Positions 21,211-30,287 of a DNA stretch of 64,000 nt are shown piece by piece. The notes below the pieces were generated by a model, which was not told the origin of the DNA, did no database searches, and saw nothing but the letters and a program-made list of their open reading frames with translations. Each line of letters opens with the position of its first letter. Position 1 is the first letter of the stretch. Made by a program: the position numbers and the translations under genes. Source of the DNA: Roseovarius confluentis (GTDB lineage: Bacteria > Pseudomonadota > Alphaproteobacteria > Rhodobacterales > Rhodobacteraceae); NCBI RefSeq assembly GCF_002917925.1, contig NZ_PPFE01000001.1, forward strand, positions 620,001-684,000, read 5' to 3'.

Positions 21211-22062
21211 CCCGGTCCGCATCGCGCGCGCCATCTCCGCCGCCCGCGCCAGAACATCCCGGTCCAGCCCCGTGTCGTATCCCAGCGACACCAGCCGGTT
21301 ATGTACCTTTTCGGTCGCCACGTTCCCCTTGGCCCCCGGCGCATAGGGACAGCCCCCCAGCCCTCCGACGGCGGCGTCGAACACGCGTACCCCGTGTTGC
21401 AGCGACATCTCGATATTGTCCAGCGCCCGGCCTGCGGTATCATGGTAATGCCCCGCCAGCTTCTCCGCCGGCACCACCTGCGTCACCGCCCGCAGCATGG
21501 CGCCGATGCTCTCCGGCGTGCCCTGCCCGACCGTGTCGCCCAGGCTGATCTCGTAACACCCCATCTCGTAAAGCCGCCCCGCCACCTCGGCCACCTGGTC
21601 GGGCGCAACGCGCCCATCATAAGGGCAATCCGTCACGCAGGAGACATAGCCGCGCAAAGGCACGCCCACCTCCCGCGCGGCCTCGGCCACCGGGGCAAAG
21701 CGCTCCAGGCTCTCCTCGATCGTGGCGTTGATATTGGCCTTGGAAAACCCTTCCGAGGCGGACCCGAAGATCGCCACCTCGTTCGCCGCCGCCGCCATCG
21801 CATCCTGGAAACCACGCATGTTGGGCGTCAGCGCGGCATAGCTCACCCCCGGCACACGGGTGATCCCCGCCAGCACCTCGGCCGAGCCGGCCATCTGCGG
21901 CACCCATTTGGGGCTGACGAAACTCGCCACCTCGATCCGGGAAAACCCCGCGCCGCTCAGGCAGTCGATCAGCGCCACCTTCTCGGCCACGGATATCTCG
22001 CGCTTTTCGTTCTGCAACCCGTCGCGCGGCCCGACCTCGAAGATCTCGACCCGTTCAGACAC
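21208..22062 (-). CDS. liuE: Hydroxymethylglutaryl-CoA lyase
   Basis: Cleaves HMG-CoA to acetoacetate and acetyl-CoA, the last step of the leucine pathway; 284 aa, a TIM-barrel metal enzyme. Signatures are EVGPRDGLQNEK at the N-terminus, the GHYHDT metal-binding segment and the catalytic GGLGGCPYAPGAKGN loop with its Cys. The start is GTG at 22062, supported by GGAGGAGG seven bases upstream and by overlap with the GST stop. The enzyme is also called mvaB. Confidence 0.95.
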   Translation of the reverse strand: MSERVEIFEVGPRDGLQNEKREISVAEKVALIDCLSGAGFSRIEVASFVSPKWVPQMAGSAEVLAGITRVPGVSYAALTPNMRGFQDAMAAAANEVAIFGSASEGFSKANINATIEESLERFAPVAEAAREVGVPLRGYVSCVTDCPYDGRVAPDQVAEVAGRLYEMGCYEISLGDTVGQGTPESIGAMLRAVTQVVPAEKLAGHYHDTAGRALDNIEMSLQHGVRVFDAAVGGLGGCPYAPGAKGNVATEKVHNRLVSLGYDTGLDRDVLARAAEMARAMRTG

Positions 22063-22738
22063 CCGCGTCCTCCTCCGGCGCCGCATAGAACGCCTGCTCG
22101 TATATCCGCGCGCCGCTCTCCTCGGGCAGCGCCGCCTGGAACGCCGCCCGCTCGGTCAGCCTTTCGTACCATTTCGCCGTCTCGGGAAAGCCGTCCAGCG
22201 TGGCGAAATGCTGCGCCATGTACACCGCCTGCCCCACGGCGATATCGCAGGCCGAATAGCCCCCGGTCAGCAGGTAATCGCGGTTCTCCACCGGCGTGCT
22301 CAGCCGCGCCTCGATCGCGCCATAGCATTTGCGCAGCCGCGCCGCCTCCAGCTGCATCACCGTCGGGCTGCGCATGTGATCCTCGCGCAGCGCGATATGC
22401 TGCTGGGTCAGGATCGCGACATGCTGGCTCACCGTCTCGGCGAAATTCAACCAGACCAGATAGGCCATCCGGTCCATGTCGCCGGGCATCCGCCCCATCC
22501 CGCGTTCCGGGAACTTCTCGCACAGGTATTCCAACATCGCGCCCGATTCGAACATCCGCTCGCCCTCGATCTCCAGCGCGGGCACACGCCCCGCCGGCGA
22601 CAGGCTCAGGAATTCCGGCTGGCGCAGGCTCTTGTCGAACGCATGGGTCACCACGCGAAACTCGACGCCTTCCAACTCGTTCAGCAGCCACAACACCCGC
22701 ATCGAGCGGCTTTGCGGCACATGGTGCAGGACAATCAC
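22055..22738 (-). CDS. Glutathione S-transferase family protein
   Basis: A 227-aa protein with an N-terminal thioredoxin-like domain (VLHHVPQSRSMRVLWLLNEL, with Ser at the usual catalytic position, then GRVPALEIEGERMFESGAML with the cis-Pro and Glu-Ser glutathione motif). A helical C-terminal domain follows. The start is GTG at 22738, overlapping the stop of the decayed GST upstream. It lies within the liu operon. A maleylacetoacetate-isomerase-like or detoxifying role is possible, and the substrate is unknown. Confidence 0.88.
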   Translation of the reverse strand: MIVLHHVPQSRSMRVLWLLNELEGVEFRVVTHAFDKSLRQPEFLSLSPAGRVPALEIEGERMFESGAMLEYLCEKFPERGMGRMPGDMDRMAYLVWLNFAETVSQHVAILTQQHIALREDHMRSPTVMQLEAARLRKCYGAIEARLSTPVENRDYLLTGGYSACDIAVGQAVYMAQHFATLDGFPETAKWYERLTERAAFQAALPEESGARIYEQAFYAAPEEDAGV

Positions 22739-23101
22739 GCCATCGTCTCCTTGGTCAGCACCGGACGCGTCGCTTGCGCCGCGGGGCAGGTTTGCATCCA
22801 GCCGCACCACGCCGCCAACGCGGATCCTGCGGCGATCCTCTCCTCCCTGCCCGGCACCATGTCAAAATAATCCAGCATCGGCCACAGGTGCCATTGTGCC
22901 AGCTCCAAAGCGCCGGAGCGCCCTCGCCTCCAACACGGGACTCCGGCCAAACGTTTGCAGCCGGGTCAAAGCCTCGGCGCCTTCTCCAAAAGGATCACCC
23001 TCGTCAAAGTCATGCGTCAACCCCTTCGCCGCCAACCCCATCCGCACGCTGCGCATACAGACGCCAAAGTGATAGCCCGTCAGCCGCAAACCATCCGTCA
23101 C
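22735..23101 (-). pseudogene. Decayed glutathione S-transferase (internal deletion and frameshift)
   Basis: The N-terminal part reads MTDGLRLTGYHFGVCMRSVR through RSPVLEARAL, a GST thioredoxin-like half, in one frame. The C-terminal end, WHLWPMLDYFDMVPGREERI through VLTKETMA, a GST-like tail, is in another frame. Together they cover only about 120 codons where about 200-220 are expected, so roughly 90 codons of the middle are gone. The ATG still overlaps the carboxylase stop (ATGA) and the terminal stop still overlaps the next GST start. The gene therefore once sat cleanly in the operon. Confidence 0.7.
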
Positions 23102-25047
23102 GCCGCCGCCTCCGCGTCCTCCTCCAGCCGGATCAGCGCCGCCCCGGCCTCCACCTGTGTGCCCGCATCGGCCAGCACCTCGGCCACCACCCCGTCGCGC
23201 GGGGCCAGCAGGCTGTGCTCCATCTTCATCGCTTCCAGCACGGCCAGCCGGTCGCCCTTGGCCACTTCCTGCCCGGCTTCGGCAAAGACAGCCTTGACCA
23301 TGCCGGGCATCGGCGCCTCGATCACGCTGGCGTCGCCTGCGGCAAACTCGCCCCGCTCCAGCGGGTCGAGGATGTCGAACCCGATCCCGTAGCCCGCAAA
23401 GACCGTCACCAGGTCGCCCGTCACCGCCACCTCCGGCGCCAGCGCCCCGTCCAGCTGCCAGCGCCCGCCCACGCGCCGCGCCGCGACCCGCCTGTCGCCG
23501 ACCTCCACGTCATGCGCCTCCGCGGACAGGCTTTGCACCTTTGCCTGCACCTCCTCCCCCTCGCGCCGCAGCACCACGCTCCGCCGCAAAGGCTGCCACA
23601 GGACAAACCCGGTCGCCGCCCCGCCACCGTCCAACAGGCCAAGGCTCGCCAACGCCGCCAGCGCCACAGTGGCATCACTCACCTCCGGCGCCGCGCTCAA
23701 CGCCTCCAGGTCCCGTGCGATCAGCCCGGTATCCACCTCGCCGCGGCCAAACGCGTCGTGCCGCGCCAGCGCCCCCAGGAAAGCCAGGTTCGTCACCGTC
23801 CCTGCCACCTGCGTGGCTTCCAGCGCAGCGCCCAGCCGCTGCAACGCCACCGCCCGCGTCGGCCCATGCGTCGTCAGCTTGGCAATCATCGGGTCGTAAT
23901 GCGGGCTGATCTCGTCCCCCGCCCGAACCCCGGTATCCGCCCGCGCCCCCTCGGGAAACACCAGGTGCCGCAAGCACCCCGTCGCAGGCAGAAACCCTTT
24001 TGGCACGTCCTCCGCATAGAGCCGCGCCTCGAACGCATGGCCATTGATCGACAGGTCCTCCTGCCGCTTCGGCAGCCCCTCGCCCGCGGCCACGCGCAAC
24101 TGCCACTCCACCAGGTCGACGCCGGTGATCTCTTCCGTCACCGGATGCTCCACCTGCAGCCGGGTGTTCATCTCCATGAACCAAAAGCCGTCGCTGCGCA
24201 GCCCATCCGCACCGTCCACGATGAACTCCACCGTCCCCGCCCCGGCATAGCCGATCGCCTCCGCCGCACGCACCGCCGCCGCGCCCATGGCCTCGCGCAC
24301 CTCCTCGGTCATCCCCGGCGCTGGCGCCTCCTCGATGACCTTCTGGTGCCGTCGCTGCAACGAGCAATCCCGCTCGAAAAGATGCACGGCGCTCTGCCCG
24401 TCGCCAAAGACCTGCACCTCGATATGCCGCGGCTGCTGGATATACTTCTCGATCAGGACAGCGGCGTTGCCAAAGGCCGTCTTCGCTTCGGCTTTTGCAC
24501 TCTCCAGCGCTTCGGCAAAGCTCTTGGCCTCCTCTACCAGCCGCATCCCCTTGCCGCCGCCGCCCGCCACGGCCTTGATCAGCACCGGATATCCGATCTC
24601 CCCGGCCTTTTCGGCCAGGACCCCCGGATCCTGATCCTCGCCATGATAGCCCGGCACCACCGGCACCCCGGCCTCGTGCATCAACGCCTTGGCCGCATCC
24701 TTCAGCCCCATCGCCCGGATCGCCTTGGCCGACGGCCCGATAAAGACCAGCCCCGCCGCCTCGACCGCCTCCACGAAATCCGGGTTCTCGCTCAAAAAGC
24801 CATAGCCCGGATGGATCGCCTGCGCCCCCGTTGCCCTTGCCGCTTCGATGATCCGCGCGCCATCCAGGTAGCTCTCCGCCGGCGCCGCCCCGCCGATATG
24901 CACAGCGGCATCCGCCAGCGCCACATGCCGCGCCGCCCGGTCGGCATCGGAATAGACTGCGACACAGCGCACCCCCATGGCCCGCGCCGTCTCCATCACG
25001 CGGCAGGCGATCTCGCCCCGGTTGGCAATCAGGATCGTGTCAAACAT
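23098..25047 (-). CDS. liuD: Methylcrotonyl-CoA carboxylase, biotin-containing alpha subunit
   Basis: ATP-dependent biotin carboxylase subunit for 3-methylcrotonyl-CoA, step three of leucine degradation, 649 aa. The biotin carboxylase domain occupies about residues 1-445, with FDTILIANRGEIACRV, the ATP grasp loop KAVAGGGGKGMRLV and FMEMNTRLQVEHPVTE. A central domain follows, and then a biotinyl domain with the lysine in EAMKMEHSLLAP. Start 25047 was chosen because it begins with the family sequence. The propionyl-CoA carboxylase subunit is similar, but the neighbours support the MCC role. Confidence 0.95.
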   Translation of the reverse strand: MFDTILIANRGEIACRVMETARAMGVRCVAVYSDADRAARHVALADAAVHIGGAAPAESYLDGARIIEAARATGAQAIHPGYGFLSENPDFVEAVEAAGLVFIGPSAKAIRAMGLKDAAKALMHEAGVPVVPGYHGEDQDPGVLAEKAGEIGYPVLIKAVAGGGGKGMRLVEEAKSFAEALESAKAEAKTAFGNAAVLIEKYIQQPRHIEVQVFGDGQSAVHLFERDCSLQRRHQKVIEEAPAPGMTEEVREAMGAAAVRAAEAIGYAGAGTVEFIVDGADGLRSDGFWFMEMNTRLQVEHPVTEEITGVDLVEWQLRVAAGEGLPKRQEDLSINGHAFEARLYAEDVPKGFLPATGCLRHLVFPEGARADTGVRAGDEISPHYDPMIAKLTTHGPTRAVALQRLGAALEATQVAGTVTNLAFLGALARHDAFGRGEVDTGLIARDLEALSAAPEVSDATVALAALASLGLLDGGGAATGFVLWQPLRRSVVLRREGEEVQAKVQSLSAEAHDVEVGDRRVAARRVGGRWQLDGALAPEVAVTGDLVTVFAGYGIGFDILDPLERGEFAAGDASVIEAPMPGMVKAVFAEAGQEVAKGDRLAVLEAMKMEHSLLAPRDGVVAEVLADAGTQVEAGAALIRLEEDAEAAA

Positions 25048-25109
25048 GGCTCCCGCCTCCGTCACATCCGGGCCCGGAGGCGCATCCGCGCCCCACGCCC
25101 ACATTCATC

Positions 25110-25134
25110 GTTCCCAAAACACTCAAACTCCGAC
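25110..25134. repeat. Intergenic repeat copy 1 (GTTCC...ACTCAA...TCCGAC)
   Basis: A 25-bp stretch in the 122-bp gap between the two carboxylase genes matches 21 of 25 positions with 32904-32928, another intergenic spot. The conserved core is GTTCC, an A-rich run, ACTCAA and TCCGAC. Sequences of this type recur between genes in Rhodobacteraceae from memory. Confidence 0.6.
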
Positions 25135-25169
25135 GCCGCCACACGCGCGCCGCCCGATACCCGCGCGCC

Positions 25170-26774
25170 TCACATCCGAAACAGGCCAAACCGCGTCTCC
25201 TCCACCGGCGCGTTCAGCGCCGCCCGCAAGCTCAGCGACAAGACCTGCCGCGATTTCCTCGGATCAATGATCCCGTCATCCCAAAGCCGTGCGCTGGCAT
25301 AAAGCGGATGGCTCTGCGCCTCGAACATGTCGATCGTCGGCTGCTTGAACGCCGCCTCCTCGTCGGCGCTCCAGGTCCCGCCCTTGCGCTCGATCGCGTC
25401 ACGCTTCACCGTGGCCAGCACGCCCGCCGCCTGCGCGCCGCCCATCACGGATATCCGCGAATTCGGCCAGGTCCACAGGAACCGCGGCTGATAGGCCCGC
25501 CCCGCCATGCCGTAATTCCCGGCGCCGAACGACCCGCCCACCAGCATCGTCACCTTGGGCACGCTCGTCGTCGCCACGGCCGTCACCATCTTGGCTCCGT
25601 GCCGCGCGATCCCCTCGTTCTCGTACCGGCGGCCCACCATGAACCCGGTGATGTTCTGCAGGAACACCAGCGGCACTTTGCGCTGGCTGCACAGCTCGAT
25701 GAAATGCGCGCCTTTCTGAGCGGCTTCGGAAAACAGCACGCCGTTGTTGGCGACAATCCCCACCGGACAGCCCTCGACATGGGCAAACCCGGTGACCAGC
25801 GTCTCGCCGAACCGCGCCTTGAACTCGTCGAACCGGCTGCCATCCACCAGCCGCGCGATCACTTCGCGGATGTCATAGGGCGTGCGCAGATCCCCCGGCA
25901 CCACGCCCAATATCTCCTCGGGGTCATAGGCCGGCTCCTCCGGCGCCTCCATCCGTAGGGTGGGTGACACCCCACCCCCCAACGACCCCACGGCCCGCCG
26001 CGCCAAGGCCAGCGCATGCGCATCATCCTCGGCCAGGTAATCCGCCACGCCGCTCAGCCGCGTATGCACATCCCCGCCGCCCAGGTCCTCGGCGGTCACG
26101 TCCTCGCCCGTCGCCGCCTTCACCAGCGGCGGCCCTGCCAGGAAAATCGTCCCCTGGTCCCGCACGATGATCGTCACGTCGCTCATCGCGGGCACATACG
26201 CCCCGCCTGCCGTGCACGACCCCATGACGACAGCGATCTGCGCAATCCCCTTCGCGCTCATCCGCGCCTGGTTGTAGAAAATCCGCCCGAAATGATCCCG
26301 GTCCGGAAACACCTCGTCCTGGTTGGGCAGGTTCGCCCCGCCCGAATCCACCAGGTAGATGCAAGGCAAGCGGCATTCCTCGGCGATCTCCTGCGCCCGC
26401 AGGTGCTTTTTCACCGTCATCGGGTAATACGTGCCACCCTTCACCGTGGCGTCGTTGCACACCACCATGCAGTCGCGGCCCTGCACGCGCCCCACGCCCG
26501 CGATCACCCCGGCACAGGGCGCCGCCCCGTCGTAAAGCCCATGTGCGGCCACCGCGCCCACCTCCAGGAACGGGCTGCCCGGGTCCAGCAGGTTCGCCAC
26601 CCGTTCCCTTGGCGGCATCTTGCCTCGGCTCTTGTGGCGCTCCCGCGCGGCCTCGCCGCCACCTTCGGCCGCGGCGCGCGCGGCCTCTTCCACCACCGCC
26701 AGCGCGTCCAGATGCGCCTTCCGGTTGGCCTGGAATTCCGCCGATCCGGTCAGAATCTGAGAGGAAATCTTCAT
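25170..26774 (-). CDS. liuB: Methylcrotonyl-CoA carboxylase, carboxyltransferase beta subunit
   Basis: Transfers carboxyl from biotin to 3-methylcrotonyl-CoA, 534 aa. Conserved family segments include [54 protein letters not shown] and [16 protein letters not shown]. Start [10 protein letters not shown] at 26774 has AAGGAG upstream. One oddity is that residues about 264-274 ([11 protein letters not shown]) are encoded by a palindromic REP-like sequence and do not look like the family consensus there. The reading frame is intact on both sides. Confidence 0.96.
   Translation of the reverse strand: MKISSQILTGSAEFQANRKAHLDALAVVEEAARAAAEGGGEAARERHKSRGKMPPRERVANLLDPGSPFLEVGAVAAHGLYDGAAPCAGVIAGVGRVQGRDCMVVCNDATVKGGTYYPMTVKKHLRAQEIAEECRLPCIYLVDSGGANLPNQDEVFPDRDHFGRIFYNQARMSAKGIAQIAVVMGSCTAGGAYVPAMSDVTIIVRDQGTIFLAGPPLVKAATGEDVTAEDLGGGDVHTRLSGVADYLAEDDAHALALARRAVGSLGGGVSPTLRMEAPEEPAYDPEEILGVVPGDLRTPYDIREVIARLVDGSRFDEFKARFGETLVTGFAHVEGCPVGIVANNGVLFSEAAQKGAHFIELCSQRKVPLVFLQNITGFMVGRRYENEGIARHGAKMVTAVATTSVPKVTMLVGGSFGAGNYGMAGRAYQPRFLWTWPNSRISVMGGAQAAGVLATVKRDAIERKGGTWSADEEAAFKQPTIDMFEAQSHPLYASARLWDDGIIDPRKSRQVLSLSLRAALNAPVEETRFGLFRM
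25955..25977. repeat. REP-like palindrome inside the liuB coding sequence
   Basis: GTAGGGTGGGTGACACCCCACCC, described in parts, has GTA followed by the stem GGGTGGG (25958-25964), loop TGACAC and CCCACCC (25971-25977). The same architecture, GTAGGG-Y-GGG plus inverted repeat, occurs between genes at 48622-48644. Here it lies in frame within the carboxyltransferase gene and is translated as part of GGGVSPTLR. Confidence 0.7.
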
Positions 26775-26872
26775 CCCGCCACTCCTTTCGCACTCATCTG
26801 TTGGGGCCGCGCCCCCGCTGCACCGCAAAACACAGTGACATATTTGCAACGCCCCGCGAACTCGCTGCGATT

Positions 26873-26886
26873 TTGACATACATCAA
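26873..26886. promoter_or_regulatory. FNR/FnrL-type box upstream of ompW
   Basis: TTGA-CATACA-TCAA is a perfect match to TTGA-N6-TCAA, the FNR/FnrL consensus. Its centre is 65 bp before the ompW ATG, so a start site near 26921 would put it at about -41.5, the usual activating position. Oxygen-dependent control of ompW by FNR is known in enterobacteria. The box also lies about 100 bp upstream of the divergent liuB start. Confidence 0.7.
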
Positions 26887-26944
26887 GGCGGTTTAGCCCG
26901 GCCCGCGTCATCTTCCGCTCAAACAACTCAGAAGTGGAAAGACC

Positions 26945-27556
26945 ATGAAACATCTCACCGCCCTCGCACTCGCAGCACTCGTCGCCGGCGCGGTTCCGGC
27001 CTTCGCGCAGGAGCGTGGCGACGTCTCTCTCGGCGTCGGCCTCGCCGGCGTCATCCCCGAAAGCGGAAACGGCGTGCTCGCCGGCCCGACGCCGATCAGC
27101 GTCGAAAACGGCTACTCGCTCTCGCTGACCGGCGAATACTTCATCGCCGACAACCTCGGGATCGAACTTCTGGCCGCCTGGCCCTTCGCCCATGACATTG
27201 ACTCCGGCGGCGTCAAGATCGGCGAGGTCAAGCACCTGCCGCCCACGCTCTCGCTGCAATATCACTTCACCAACAAAGGCAACGTCACACCCTTCATCGG
27301 CGCGGGCATCAACTATACCACCTTCACCGAGGACAAGGCCGTCGGCCCGCTCGTCGGCAACAGCCTCGACCTCGACGACAGCTGGGGACTCGCCCTGCAC
27401 GCGGGCCTTGATTACAAGGTCTCCGAGCATGGTGCCCTGCGGACAGACGTGCGTTGGATGAACATCGAAAGCGACGTGAAACTGAACGGCGTGGACATCG
27501 GCAAGGCCAAGATCAATCCGTGGGTCTTCGGCGTGTCCTACGTCCACACGTTCTGA
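26945..27556 (+). CDS. ompW: OmpW family outer-membrane protein
   Basis: A 203-aa eight-strand barrel: signal peptide MKHLTALALAALVAGAVPAFAQ, then family segments YFIADNLGIELLAAWPFAHDI, LPPTLSLQYHF and FIGAGINYTTF, ending in VSYVHTF with a terminal Phe. OmpW forms a narrow hydrophobic channel in the outer membrane and is often induced at low oxygen. The perfect FNR-type box upstream fits this. It is the only plus-strand gene inside the liu region and has its own terminator. Confidence 0.95.
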   Translation: MKHLTALALAALVAGAVPAFAQERGDVSLGVGLAGVIPESGNGVLAGPTPISVENGYSLSLTGEYFIADNLGIELLAAWPFAHDIDSGGVKIGEVKHLPPTLSLQYHFTNKGNVTPFIGAGINYTTFTEDKAVGPLVGNSLDLDDSWGLALHAGLDYKVSEHGALRTDVRWMNIESDVKLNGVDIGKAKINPWVFGVSYVHTF

Positions 27557-27582
27557 ACCGTTCCGGCGAACCCGGACACAGG

Positions 27583-27612
27583 CGGGGCGGGCCTTCGGGC
27601 CGGCCCCGTTTT
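27583..27612 (+). terminator. Rho-independent terminator of ompW
   Basis: The hairpin has stem CGGGGC-x-GGCC/GGCC-x-GCCCCG (one mismatch) around a TTCG loop and is followed directly by TTTT. It begins 26 bp after the ompW stop and separates it from the convergent gene at 27637. Confidence 0.85.
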
Positions 27613-27636
27613 CGTATGCGGCAAGCATCACCCGGG

Positions 27637-28242
27637 TCATTCTTCCGGCCTCGACCGTGGCCGCACCGGGTCGGGCGCGGCGATCCAGCCCGCCTCGAAG
27701 GCAGGCGGCACCATGTCCTGGTGCCGCGCCACCTGCCACGCGATCACCGCGGCGCGCAGCCGCCCGTTGGCCTCGCGCGCCCGGCACCACATCTCCATCC
27801 GCGGGCTGTGCCCGGCACAATCCTGCCCCGCCGACATGCCATGCGCCAAGTGGAAGAGCTGCTCGTAAAGCACGTCTGCAAAAGGTTTTTCCACCTCCGC
27901 GCCTTCCGCGTCTTTCGGCTCCGGCAACTCGGTCAGCACCCGCGCCCGCCAGATATCCTGCTCCACCGCCAGCGCCTTCTGACAGCCCAGCGGTTCCTCG
28001 GACCGGTCGCAGATCACGATCCCGATCGTGCCGCAAAACTCCACCCCGTTCACATTGGCCAGCGGATAGCCCGCCTTCTCCGCCGGGGTCGGCGCAAAGG
28101 CATCGACCGCCTGCTCATAGCGCAGGATCTCGCCGCGCAGGCAGGTCTCGAAATCCGGCAGCGGCGCCTCCTCGGCCATCGCCATGGCGGGCCACAGGGC
28201 CACCTGCGCCAGCGGCAGGATCAGGTTGCGCCGCCACGCCAT
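27637..28242 (-). CDS. Secreted protein of unknown function
   Basis: A 201-aa protein with a signal-like N-terminus (MAWRRNLILPLAQVALWPAMAMAEEAP). The mature part has about five to six Cys (FETCLRGE, EFCGTIGIVICDRS, LGCQKA, QDCAGHS, MWCRARE), suggesting periplasmic disulfides. No family was recognised. It starts 2 bp after the stop of the LprI-like gene, so it is co-transcribed with it and the acyl-CoA synthetase. The layout, with a central GIVICDRSEEPLGCQ segment, hints at distant similarity to its neighbour. Confidence 0.7.
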   Translation of the reverse strand: MAWRRNLILPLAQVALWPAMAMAEEAPLPDFETCLRGEILRYEQAVDAFAPTPAEKAGYPLANVNGVEFCGTIGIVICDRSEEPLGCQKALAVEQDIWRARVLTELPEPKDAEGAEVEKPFADVLYEQLFHLAHGMSAGQDCAGHSPRMEMWCRAREANGRLRAAVIAWQVARHQDMVPPAFEAGWIAAPDPVRPRSRPEE

Positions 28243-28244
28243 TC

Positions 28245-28721
28245 CTACAGACCTCCGCGCATATCGCGCAGTTCCAGCGACCGCTGCGCCGTCATCCGCA
28301 TCAGGCAGGACGCCGCCGCGACCGACCGGATTGTGCCGCCCCGGTTGCGCTCATAGGCCAGGCTGCATTCGGCGTCGCGAAAGGCGATCCACGCCCGCTG
28401 CGCCGTCAAAAGTGCCTCTGAAACAGGCGGTTGACCGGAATCGAACTGATCGACCTGCGCCCGCGTCGCCTTGTATTCCCGGTTCAAGAACCTGTCCCAC
28501 ACCGCCGTCTCGGCTTGCAGGCACGCAACAATGCCGATGGTCGAGGACCCGCCCGGCTGCGCCTGGCACTGGTTGGCCGCATCGGCCACGCAGCCCGGCA
28601 CGCCCGCCTCCCGCGGGGCGCTGTCGAAACACGCCGCGACCGTGTTTTCGTTCACGCTCGGGTCCTGCGCCTGCGCGGCGCCTGCCGCTATCAGGACAAT
28701 CGCAATACTGCGTCCAATCAT
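28245..28721 (-). CDS. LprI-like (DUF1311) secreted protein
   Basis: A 158-aa protein with signal MIGRSIAIVLIAAGAAQAQD and a mature domain typical of the LprI/DUF1311 group: several Cys (VAACFDSA, PGCVADA, NQCQAQ), LNREYKATRAQV and the LTAQRAWIAFRDAECSLAYE signature. Some family members inhibit lysozyme; that role is not shown here. The start ATG overlaps the acyl-CoA synthetase stop as ATGA. Confidence 0.85.
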   Translation of the reverse strand: MIGRSIAIVLIAAGAAQAQDPSVNENTVAACFDSAPREAGVPGCVADAANQCQAQPGGSSTIGIVACLQAETAVWDRFLNREYKATRAQVDQFDSGQPPVSEALLTAQRAWIAFRDAECSLAYERNRGGTIRSVAAASCLMRMTAQRSLELRDMRGGL

Positions 28722-30286
28722 GCCTCTTCCTCCGTTTCCGCCACGGCCCGTGCCTTCAGTTCCTTGCGAATGACCTTGCCCGTCACCGTCATCGGCAGCG
28801 CATCCAGGAACGTCACCTCCCTGGGATAGGAATACCCCGCAAGCCGTTCTTTCACATGGGTTTTCAACGCCTCGGCCAAGGCGTCATCCGCCGTCACTCC
28901 GTCCCGCACCACCACATAGGCCTTCACGATCTCGGTACGCAGGGCGTCGGGCTTGCCCACCACTCCCACCGTCGCCACCGCGTCATGGGTCAAAAGGCAA
29001 TCCTCGATCTCCGCCGGCCCGATCCGATAGCCGGAACTGGTGATCACGTCATCCTCGCGCCCCACGAACCGCAGGAAGTCTCCGTCCCACACGCCCCGGT
29101 CGCCGGTCAGCATCCAGTCGCCGCGAAACTTCTCCGCCGTCTGCTCGGGCCGGTTCCAGTATTCCAACATCATGCTGGCCGAGCCGCGCTTAACGGCCAC
29201 ATCGCCCTCATCCTGCGTGGGCTCTCCGTCGCGGTCCAGCACCGCCAACTCGTGCCCCGGCACCACCTTGCCGATGCAGCCCGGTTTCGGGTCGAACAGG
29301 CTCTGGCAGCTTGCCGCCACAAGGTTGCACTCGGTCTGTCCGTAAAACTCGTTGATCGTCAGACCAAACGCCCGCCGCCCCCAGTCCAGCATCTCCGCGC
29401 CCAACGGCTCGCCCCCGCTGGCAACCGTGCGAAGCCCGTCGATCCGCGCGGCGGCGGCCTTCAGCATCCGCAAGGCGGTGGGCGGAAAAAATATATTTCG
29501 AACAGCGCCCTGCCGGATTATCTTCACGCACTCTTCGACATCGAATTTCGGCATGCGCGCCGCCACCACCGGCACACCCAGGCACAGCCCCGGCATCAGG
29601 ATATTGAACAGCCCGCCAATCCACGCCCAGTCGGCGGGCGTCCACAGGCAATCCCCTTCGTGCTGTCCCAGGAAATCATGCGGCATCTCCACCCCCGGCA
29701 AATGCCCTGTCAGCACTCGGTGCCCGTGCAGCGCGCCCTTGGGGCTGCCGGTCGTGCCACTGGTATAGATCAGCACGGCGGGGTCGTCCGGCCCGGTCTC
29801 GGCGGTCTCGAAGGCACCCGCATCCGGCAGGTCCGCATGTTCCGGCACGAAGGCCTCCACCTCCGCCACAACCGAAAGCATATCAATACCTTCCGCGTCG
29901 GTGACGACGATCTTCGCGCCCGCGTCCCGCACCCGGCTGGTCAGCGCGTCCTCCCGGAATAGCTTGAACAACGGAATGGACACCGCCCCGATCTTCCAGA
30001 TCGCGATATGCGCGGCGGCGCACCATCCCCCCTGGCTGCGCAGCACGCCCACCCGGTCGCCCCGCGCGACGCCTTTCGCCACCAGCACATGCGCCAGCCG
30101 GTCCGCCATGTCCCGCAGATCGCCATAGGTCAGGTCCCGACCCATTTCTGCCAGATCCTTGATCGCCACCCGGTCCGGCTCGGTATCGGCCCAGTCGTCA
30201 CAGACCTGCGCCGCCATGTTCAGCCGCGCCGGAAGGCTCCAGGAAAACGTGGCCTTCAATGCATCATAATCTTTATGCTCCAGCAC
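28718..30286 (-). CDS. AMP-dependent acyl-CoA synthetase
   Basis: Adenylate-forming enzyme that activates a carboxylic acid with ATP and CoA, 522 aa. The P-loop-like motif LIYTSGTTGSPKGALHGH, the NEFYGQTECN motif, MLTGDRGVWDGDFLRFVGR and the catalytic Lys in MTVTGKVIRKEL near the C-terminus are all present. The length suits a medium-chain or acetoacetyl/acyl type. The start is GTG at 30286 with GGGAGG upstream. Its place after isovaleryl-CoA dehydrogenase suggests activation of isovalerate or another branched acid, but specificity cannot be read from the sequence. Confidence 0.92.
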   Translation of the reverse strand: MLEHKDYDALKATFSWSLPARLNMAAQVCDDWADTEPDRVAIKDLAEMGRDLTYGDLRDMADRLAHVLVAKGVARGDRVGVLRSQGGWCAAAHIAIWKIGAVSIPLFKLFREDALTSRVRDAGAKIVVTDAEGIDMLSVVAEVEAFVPEHADLPDAGAFETAETGPDDPAVLIYTSGTTGSPKGALHGHRVLTGHLPGVEMPHDFLGQHEGDCLWTPADWAWIGGLFNILMPGLCLGVPVVAARMPKFDVEECVKIIRQGAVRNIFFPPTALRMLKAAAARIDGLRTVASGGEPLGAEMLDWGRRAFGLTINEFYGQTECNLVAASCQSLFDPKPGCIGKVVPGHELAVLDRDGEPTQDEGDVAVKRGSASMMLEYWNRPEQTAEKFRGDWMLTGDRGVWDGDFLRFVGREDDVITSSGYRIGPAEIEDCLLTHDAVATVGVVGKPDALRTEIVKAYVVVRDGVTADDALAEALKTHVKERLAGYSYPREVTFLDALPMTVTGKVIRKELKARAVAETEEEA

Positions 30287-30287
30287 C

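Noticed and set aside
20965-25302. A 1,445-codon open frame on the plus strand across the liu genes
   Set aside because: It is antisense to five well-conserved enzyme genes, is very rich in Arg/Pro/His/Ala and has no recognisable domain. In GC-rich DNA stops are rare in the frame opposite good codons.
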